From: Calcarisporiella thermophila CBS 279.70
Taxonomy: Eukaryota > Calcarisporiellomycota
Direction: 5' to 3'
Length of the DNA: 64,000 nt
Assembly: GCF_041956535.1 (NCBI RefSeq)
Contig: NW_027192193.1
Coordinates: 574,235 to 638,234, forward strand
Both the position numbers and the translations under genes were made by a program. The notes under the pieces are model-generated. The model was not told where the DNA came from. It ran no database searches and saw nothing but the letters and a program-made list of their open reading frames with translations. Shown in pieces: positions 56,332 through 64,000 of the stretch (position 1 is its first letter; every line of letters begins with the position of its first letter).

Positions 56332-58995
56332 TCATATTGCTTCATTGATAATTGCAAATGCACGCCGGTAAACATCAAGCATTGCTTCACATTTAGCTCG
56401 TTCTTGAGCGAGAGCCTCGTCTTCCTGTAATAATTCCTCAAAAAGATCTTCCTTGTAGAGTGCAGAAACGAGTCTGTTCTGCACAGTCTCGCGACAATGG
56501 TTTACAAGCAGATGCATTACAGCTTTTGGAACTAGGTCTTGCACTGTCTTGCGGACAATGTTGAAATAGGATATGATAAGGGTGCCTAGCAAATTATATT
56601 TAGGAGTCAAAACAGGACCAGGGTTTCAGTACTAGAAGAGGGAAACCACTCACGAATCAATTGGGTCTCGAATTCATCGCGCTTCGTTAGTTGATTGGTC
56701 TTGCCCTCTATTGCAGACTGCATGGGAATAAATCTATTAGCAAAGAACTGAAGCTATTCTGTGTAAATATGGGAGCAACTCACAGGTATATCCGGCTTTC
56801 GCTTCTGCTCCAGCGAGTACATCAGTTTTGACTGTGTACTATGCGGGCTTGGCACCATATCGGGGGGGCCGAGAGCGGCTCTATCCGATTTATTGGCACC
56901 GCCAAAGAAGTACATGAAGAACGAGTCCTGGGAGTCCTCAACATTGGTTGGCTCTGTGGGTGCAGCCAGCTGCCCATTAGTGGGGGTAGTAAGGTGGCGC
57001 TGTCCACTTGGAGACGATGCCGCGGAGGATGATGTTGCGGAGGGTGCAGAGTGGGGACCTGTTTCCGTCGGCCCGTTCTGGGTTTCTGCGGCCTCTTCTT
57101 TGTGTGCTCCAGGACCAGTGCTAGCCGAGCTTGGCTGATGTAAAATCAAAAGTAATCAGTGAAGTCGCCTGGAGCAATTCAACGTTCAAGAGAAAGAAAT
57201 ACATACTCTACGATGTTGATGCAAATGCTGGTGTTGCCGTTTGGCCTTGGAACTCTCTAGAGAACTCATTGCAGCAGCACCACCTATAAAATCGGGGTGA
57301 TTTGTGTTGATATAAGAGCGCTGAATGCTGATGAGACTTTCTACATAAGTTGATGTTGGGCCAAGTCGCTCTCTCAAGAGATCAGATACGACCTCGATGA
57401 GTTTAGCGTGGAACCGCGGGAACCTCTGAAGCTCCTTGTTTCCGCAGCTATGGCAGACTTTCATGAGCTCTTCATACACAAGCTCCACGCACCGGAGACT
57501 CGGGGGCTCGAGTAGTTGGATCTGGGGCTTTACAAGAAGTTCAAAGGTAATCTCGGGCACAAAAAGAGTAGCGCGTGGGCCGGTCGAGTTGCGGATTGCG
57601 GTGCGAATATCCTGAGCAGATAGATTTGCGCAAGGGTGTATTGCTTCGAGCGCTTGGCCAAACACGTTGTTAAAAATGAAGTATATCCGTGCACCACCAC
57701 ACAACTCCTTCGTCGATATTTCAGGGGAAGTCCCGTCAATCGAAGAGACGAAGTCATTTGCAAACTTGGTTAGTAGATTGAGGATGAGAGTGCCGCGATG
57801 TGCTGTGCCGCTAAATGTGGCATCTCCATAAGAAGCAAGCTCTTGCTGCGTCTGACCGATCATGGTGTTTAATTTGGCTTTTAGTTCAGGAAGCCTCTCC
57901 CGGATATGGTTCATTAAAATCTATATATATGAAAGAGAGAAAATTAAGCCCCTATCACACAAAATACAAAGATTTATGCTTGAGGTGGGGGCATACATTG
58001 TTAAGTGTTTTGGCCAAATGAGGAGTACCACAGCGATGTGCGATGGTTCGATAAGCTGGATGCTGTATGAAAAACTCCTTCTCTGCTTTAAGAGCCTCTG
58101 ACATTGGTTTACGCGTGATGATATCTTGTTGGCTCCGGTTGACAATGCCAATAAAGCCAAATTTAAGAGGATAAGCGCGTCCACTGAGAATATCGAGGGC
58201 GTTTGTTCCAGCATCCATCAAGTCCAACTTGGTAAGTACACCGATAGTTCTTTTGCCTGAAGAAACACAAGAAAGGAGGTGAACCAAAAAGTGAGGGTAA
58301 AGAAGCAAGATAGATCAAATACCTTCTGGATCGACCTGTCGTGCAAGTTTTAAGCTGTCAGAATTTACAAGGTCCACGTTGGCAGCACTAACAGCTAGAA
58401 TCAAGCTGAAAAAAAAAACGTATAAACAAATGGAATATAATGTATTCTATATCCATTGAAATCTTTGGTTCGCAACTAACCTGTTTGGCTTGGAGATATA
58501 GTCTAGTACAAGCGCTCTAGTCTGCTTTTCTATATCCATCGGCTGGTCTCCGATGGGAATTTTGGTCAATCCAGGCGTGTCTACTAGAGTAATGTTGAGG
58601 ACTTTTGGAGAAAACACACGTAGATGGATAGGGACACGCGATATCCCTTTGTTAGTTCCCGCGATACGAGCAGTGTCAGCCTCGATTTCCGCACGAATTT
58701 CGTCAAAATCATAGAAGCGGCGGTTCTGGATGTGTAAGAATTCACCATACTCTTTACCACTGCCATCATCCGCATCCGGTATATTCACTAGCTGGAGAAC
58801 AAGTGGGCGTCGCGTCACAATACCACTACCACGTGGGAGAAAGTCGCGTTGTACGATATTTTCTAGCACAGAGGATTTACCAGAAGATTGTGATCCAACA
58901 ACCACAATCTGCGGAAGGTCAAGTTCGGCGGTCCCTGTGCCTACTGTTGTGAATACCTCTTGAAGTTTGTTAACGAGCGCGATTAGATCGTTCAT
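56332..58995 (-). CDS. DNM1: dynamin-related GTPase Dnm1/DRP1 (mitochondrial and peroxisomal fission)
   Basis: Seven minus-strand exons: 58481-58995, 58323-58405, 57997-58256, 57207-57920, 56784-57134, 56654-56717 and 56332-56585 (746 aa). The GTPase domain has the P-loop [26 protein letters not shown], the DTPG switch ([16 protein letters not shown]) and TKLD. Middle/stalk parts include [12 protein letters not shown]. An insert-B region follows, rich in Ala/Ser/Thr with [10 protein letters not shown]. The GED reads [20 protein letters not shown] and [17 protein letters not shown], closer to Dnm1/DRP1 than to Vps1. The protein assembles into spirals to cut mitochondria and peroxisomes. Length is normal. 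Confidence 0.96.
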
Positions 58996-60728
58996 TGGCA
59001 AGGCAATAGAGGTATGTAAATTTGGAGAAGAGAAGCGAAAGGGAAAAAAAAAAGGTAGCACCCCTTCCTAACTAAACGCAGTGAATAAACAAAACTAGTA
59101 ACGAAAAGGGCTACAGAATGGAAGATAATAAACGACACTTAATACAATACGCAGCGTCTTGGCGTCTATATATGATATAAGATACAAAGAATAGAATGCA
59201 GCTCAGAAGACTATTGCTTGCCGTTAGTCTATAAAGAAAAAAATAATCTGGAATTAGGAGAGAGGTGTTTATCGACACTCTCAAACCCTTTGGTGAAATA
59301 CTACGTCACTCGATTTCAGGCTAATGCCTCCTTCTCGGCATTGCCAAGGTACCCTCTCTCATTCTCCGCAAAAACTAGAGAAAGACATAAATATACTACT
59401 AGTTTATCCGTTGCAGATTCATGATAACAACAAAAACCTTTGGTCGGTCTTGGGTAAAATCAAGTACTTGGCTTTACCATTAGAATGCACGTATATAGAG
59501 TTTAAAGAGACAACTCAAGGTCATTGTAGAGAAAATTATCGATTACGATTTGACAAGAACAATATTACCCTTTGGGGAGGAGATACGAAATAAAGATTAC
59601 GGGTTGTGTACGGGTATGCGTTTTGTTAATTCGAACGCAATCTATTTTTTTTTTTTCCTTAAGAGCATCCTTTCGACTTTCATCCCTATAAAATTGTCTG
59701 CAATTAAATCGATAAAGAATTAAATGTATTCAATTATACAAAGTGAGCATCATAAGGAGAATCAATAAAAAAACCCTATTTGAAATAAGAGTGTGCGAAA
59801 CCATTCCATTGACTATTTTCGCCTATGTGAAAAACACCCTACCAAATATTCCGCATGCCCCTAGTTCCTTTAATCTAGGTAGCCCTACTCTTCGAATTCC
59901 AAGCCATCAGTTGACTGTGGCATTTGTATTCTGTCAGATATCGAGGAGAAAACAAATGCTACAGGCTGGCCAAGTGAACTGAGTGAGGAAGACATTAAAG
60001 GGATACTTGGCAAAGGCAATTTTCAATTTGGGAAACTGTGATCAGCGTAAAATATACGCAGTTCTCCTACTCATGCTTATTGAAATATTACCTTCAGCAA
60101 ATAGAGATTTTTGCCTAAATGTCCATATTTTGAAATGGCCACTCAGCCCACTTTCGTTAGACACTCATAGTAAGCTACATTCTGTGGCTGTAAGCCTACG
60201 ACCATTTGGTATATGAACAAGCATTAGGCACTGTCTTCATATGCTTTTTGTAGATAGAATATATTCATTATTCGGACAGATGGTTAGCCTATCCGCCAAC
60301 TGGTGCAACGAACCATGGGAAAGTCGATTCTGAAACTATGGGTTGGGTCTATCCAGGGAAACTCGTTTTAAATAGATTTGCTTGTGATATGGGCAAATAT
60401 TTGTACTTGTCTTTGAATTTGATTTTTGAGTGGAATCCCCGAATTGCGCTCCGATCTCTTATATATATCTCTTATATATGATTGTATGGCAAAAAAAAAA
60501 ATCGAAATCGCAGCATTTTCGCGTTTTGTATGAGGACTATGATTTGCTAGTGAAATTCGCTGTCACGAAAAAAAAAGAGGCGAGTAAATTTCGCGTTTTT
60601 TTTTATTTTTCCTAAGTCTCATATAAACCCACTTGCTATTGAGCTCCTTACTCTTCATTTCTCTCTCTCTTTTCTTCAGTCATCCACTTTCATCTCTACT
60701 TTACATAGTAACAGCTAGGCTCCCCACA
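58996..60728. other. 1.7-kb divergent intergenic region
   Basis: The longest gene-free stretch here, A/T rich, with several unrelated short frames (59743-59982, 59983-60216 and others) showing no domain. The last 120 bp hold the promoter and CT-rich leader of the HMG-like gene. Confidence 0.5.
60620..60629 (+). promoter_or_regulatory. TATA box of the HMG-like gene
   Basis: CATATAAACC lies about 100 bp before the ATG at 60729, followed by a CT-rich leader, matching a highly expressed small chromatin-protein gene. Confidence 0.5.
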
Positions 60729-61049
60729 ATGCCTCCCAAAGCAAAAGTTGCCAAAAAGTCGTCCAGTATGTTCCCATTCGAATAATCAGCTATGCAATTG
60801 GTTAACTGACTTACACTATTTCCCATAACAGCTGAGGGCAAAAAACTCTCACCCTACAATAAGTTTATGAAGGCCGAGGTTGCCAAGGTTAAAGCCGAAA
60901 ATCCTGACCTTAATCATAAGGTATTAAGTGAAATGAGTGAGGGTGCAATATTAGTTTACTAGACCGATGTTATCTCCCCATAGGAAGCTTTTAAGAAAGC
61001 GGCTTCGCGGTGGAAGGATTCGCCGGAGAATCCCAAAAACAAAAAATAA
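60729..61049 (+). CDS. small HMG-box/YABBY-like DNA-binding protein (63 aa)
   Basis: Exons are 60729-60765, 60832-60920 and 60984-61049. After a Lys-rich N terminus (MPPKAKVAKKSS) it reads LSPYNKFMKAEVAKVKAENP, HKEAFKKAASRWKDSPENP, the helix pattern of an HMG box reduced to its first two helices, as in small fungal HMG/YABBY-like proteins. It is expected to bind DNA non-specifically in the nucleus and bend or package chromatin. It is much shorter than Nhp6 (about 93-99 aa). All exons are in phase, and a TATA box precedes it. Confidence 0.82.
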
Positions 61050-62092
61050 GAGATAGCCAGCCAAAACTTCCCATGGCTTCGCTTGGCATTTTATGGTCTG
61101 CAAAACGCCCTTGTTATTTCACTTTTTTGGATGACGGTGTATGAGCCAATTTCTCCCCCCTATTATTACTATTATTTTCTTTTTGTACAGCTGTTTATTC
61201 ACTTTCTCCCAATTTTGCTTTTGTGTTTGTCCAATATCAATAAATTTTGTTTTCTTTGGAAAAACCCTAAACGCAAGGAATTGGTCGCCGCCTGCCCGCA
61301 ACAAGCCATCTGGGAGCCGGCCTTCCAGGGTCGGACCATAGGAGAACGAGCTTAATAAGAAGAAACTTGGGCGAAAAATAGTTTTGGGTTTGAGGAGCTG
61401 GGTGCACTGGCCATTTTCTGCAGTCGCACAGTGAGCGACCATGACGAAGCTTTTTTTTTCCTTATCTCTCGATCTGCGAGATATTTCAAAGGCAGAGTGG
61501 GGGAGAGAAGAGAAGAGAGGAGAGAAAAAAAGTTCTTTTGCGCATGATATAACCCTTCGCCGCGCAAGAGAAAGAAAACAAGAGGCCTGTAGAACCTTGC
61601 AGGCATTGAGGCAGATCAACAATGCTCTTGTAGAGTCACGTGCTATTAAAACAATTTTTGAAAAAGCGATCTCTTTAAAAGTATAAATGATGGCGCAGCG
61701 TATATTGGAATAAATAGAGGTTAAAAAAAGACTGTTGCAGGGATGCTCACTCTGGCGTGTCTTCTCCCCTCTTCTCTCTCCATTAGCCTTCCTCTCTATT
61801 ACACGCTACGGGAATCAAGTTCATTTACCATTTTTTTATCCGACTAAAACCTCTTATCAAGATCAATTGTTTCTCTTCTGCATTAAATGTGGCAATCATA
61901 AATGCTCAATTAAGAAAAAGTGACACCAAGAGCTTTCCCCACATTTTCCGTTATAATTTTTATTTTAACGTGAATGTTGGCTTCCTCTTTGAGCGCTTGC
62001 TCCTCTGTTGCGCCTCTCCTGTTGCCTTACTGGCCGCTCTGCTCTTTGTCCTATACTCCCTTTTCTTTGCTTGAATCCTGTGGGCGGCGGCC
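61050..62092. other. 1.0-kb intergenic region
   Basis: Contains GA- and CT-rich tracts (for example 61490-61530) and the leader of the PLC gene. Open frames here have no motif. No gene is supported. Confidence 0.5.
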
Positions 62093-64000
62093 ATGATAGT
62101 ATTCCGCCCCCTTCGCCAAAAACTCGACTCCCTCACTCGCAGCGACGCAGTGAATGAATCCTCCTCCGATGTGGACTTAACATTCGCGCGTCGCCTATCT
62201 TCAGTGTCTCCACTCTCACCCCTCTACGCCACTTCGCCTCCATCTAGAGACGATATGGGTACAAAGCAAGCGGCTGGGCTCGCAAAATCTTATGATCCCC
62301 AATGCACGACTCGTATCGCTAGGCGCCGATCAGACACTCTTTCATGCTTGAAGGCTGGTGTATTAAGAATTCGACCCGCTATCTCACGCCGTACTTCACA
62401 GCCATTCGTTTCAAATCTCTTGACTAAGAAGGAGCTATGCGAAACCTCGCTCTGTCGCTCGCCAACTTCCACATTTTCCATCGCATCCTCTCCTAGTACT
62501 GCTTCGATTGCGTCCGTAGATTCATCTATTGATTGGCCTTCCTCTTCTTCGACTACATCATGCTCCTCCTACTCCTCTATTGGGCATACTTCGTCCTGGC
62601 TCTCGCACCCTACTGGAAAGTTGTTCAACAAACCCGAATTTGACATGTCTCCCTATACTGATGGAAATTGGCCTGTATCCCTTTCCGGGTCATTGATGCT
62701 CAAAGTGTCCGCCAAACGAATGCGATACCGGCTGCTTCGGTTGGATCCGGAGCAGGGTCGGATAATGTGGGATTCAAAGAAAGACGGGATAAGTGAGTGT
62801 ATCATCCTGCTGTGTGTTTTTGACAAGTCCATTTTTTCTCATCCCCCATCCGCCTCTCTAGTCAACATCGAGAATATAAAAGATCTGCGTATAGGTCCGG
62901 ATGCTCGGATATATCGTGAGCAATTCAAGATATCGTCTGACCAGGAAGAACGCTGGATGTCCATCTTCTATCACCAAAACGGCCGCCAAAAGACATTTCA
63001 CTGCATTGCTCCCACACGCAAAATCTTCAACGACTTTGTGACAGTGCTGCGACGGCTCATGTCCGATCAGAACCAGATCGGTCTGCTCAGATGGCGTAAT
63101 AGCTGCTGGCTGGTGCAACGCTGGAGGGAGGAAATAGCAGGAGATAAGGAGGACCGTGTGAATTTTGAGCAGATTGCCCAATTCTGCCGCCAACTTAATA
63201 TTCAGTATTCAAGAAGGGAGTTGAAAATACGTTTTGATGTGCGCATCTTGACGATGGGATTCCGTCTTCAGATCGAAGGCTAATGACTATTATTCCTTTG
63301 TAGAGCGTGGATGAGCACAACCAGGGAACACTGGGATTTGATGAGTTCACGAAATTCATTAGAGCGCTCAAGGATCGCAGAGAGGTCAACGCCATTTTCC
63401 ACCGATGGGCAAAACAACATGCAGACAAAATCACGCTAAGCGAGTTCAAGCAGTTCATGATGGAGGCGCAAAAGGTGCTGCTGTGAAGATCTCCTTGTTT
63501 TAGTGATCGTTTTACTAGATGAGGCTCCTTATTAGATGTCTGACACCGATGAACGCTTCTCCTCCCTTTACCACAAGTATGCGGATGGTACCGGGTTAAT
63601 GTCGATGGACTGCTTCACAAGCTTCCTCCTCTCATTCACCGACAATGGGCTTATCTCGCCCAACCGCGGCAGCTTGTACGAAGATATGACACTTCCACTT
63701 AACATGTACTTCATTGCAAGTTCCCACAACACGTAAGCAACTACTTTTGAGAGGACGAGGAATTCAACCTTAATTTTATCCGTGTTGTGTCCTAGGTATC
63801 TGCTGGGCCACCAACTAACGGGCCAATCGTCCGTTGAGGGTTACGTTCGCGCTCTTCGTGAGGGGTGCCGATGCGTAGAGTTGGATTGTTGGGATGGCCC
63901 CGATGGGCCGATCATCTACCACGGCCACACGCTGACTACCAAAATCCACTTCAAAGACGCACTGGAAGCAATTGCGCAGCACGCATTCGTTGCCTCTCCC
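62093..64000 (+). CDS. PLC1: phosphoinositide-specific phospholipase C (PLC-delta/Plc1 type), 5' part, continues past window
   Basis: Exons are 62093-62792, 62862-63238, 63304-63474, 63536-63732 and 63796 to beyond 64000; 549 codons (including split codons) are present. A ~195-residue Ser-rich N terminus precedes a PH domain (about 200-325: [34 protein letters not shown]). An EF-hand-like region follows ([36 protein letters not shown]), then the catalytic X domain. The X domain is visible to YHGHTL and has both general-acid/base His sites: IASSHNTYLLGHQL and [12 protein letters not shown], with CWDGPDGP between. The enzyme splits PIP2 into IP3 and diacylglycerol. The Y and C2 domains must lie to the right. 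Confidence 0.94.

Noticed and set aside
59743-60216. Two back-to-back frames of about 78 codons in the 1.7-kb gap
   Set aside because: No motif, codon use like flanking non-coding DNA, and no splice sites joining them into a longer protein.
61119-61622. 167-codon minus-strand frame upstream of PLC1
   Set aside because: Low-complexity, no homology signal, no start context; lies over promoter-like GA/CT tracts.

Overview
The window is nuclear DNA of a fungus. It holds intron-rich protein genes on both strands, with introns of about 55-110 bp bounded by GT...AG and one by GC...AG. Gene content fits a fungus: PXR1, GPI2, MAK16, Dnm1, an IQGAP, fungal-type GATA factors and GPI-anchored surface proteins. 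Several genes are usually missing from ascomycete yeasts: SMG9, a three-BRCT microcephalin-like protein, a CSL factor, a PRL-type phosphatase and a DYNLT2B-type Tctex1 light chain. Together they suggest an early-diverging lineage (zygomycete or chytrid grade). The species is not identified. Exon boundaries were set by eye from splice consensus, reading frame and family resemblance, and every spliced model given with exons is in phase from start to stop.

Left part (1-11.9 kb, visibly G+C rich): the 3' end of a PRL phosphatase, an O-fucosyltransferase-like Golgi protein, a secreted LPMO-like protein, a GPI-anchored PLC-X-like protein, a C2H2 factor, and a divergent sulfotransferase/cytochrome P450 pair. 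The pair shares a short promoter with a striking repeat/palindrome. This looks like an accessory, secretory and metabolic segment.

Middle (12-31 kb, lower G+C): a small tail-anchored coiled-coil protein head to head with GPI2, then MAK16, IQGAP, a zinc-knuckle/SR protein, an F-box-ankyrin protein, a second F-box protein, a CSL transcription factor and a Yop1/REEP membrane-shaping protein.

Right part (32-64 kb): a Cys-rich surface protein, PGK1, PXR1, a YjbQ-fold protein, a double-finger GATA factor, choline-phosphate cytidylyltransferase, a second surface protein, a catalytically degenerate MPN-domain protein, a microcephalin-like protein divergent from SMG9, a kelch receptor-like membrane protein, a Tctex1 light chain, Dnm1, a tiny HMG-box-like protein, and the 5' two thirds of a phosphoinositide-specific phospholipase C running off the end.

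No CRISPR, prokaryotic operon, transposon or convincing tRNA/rRNA was seen. The genes do not form one pathway. The tightest candidate functional unit is the sulfotransferase/P450 pair. Other items worth a second look are the MPN pseudoenzyme, the tail-anchored unknown, the cilium-type light chain, microexons, a GC-AG intron, and two stop-free introns of 3n length.
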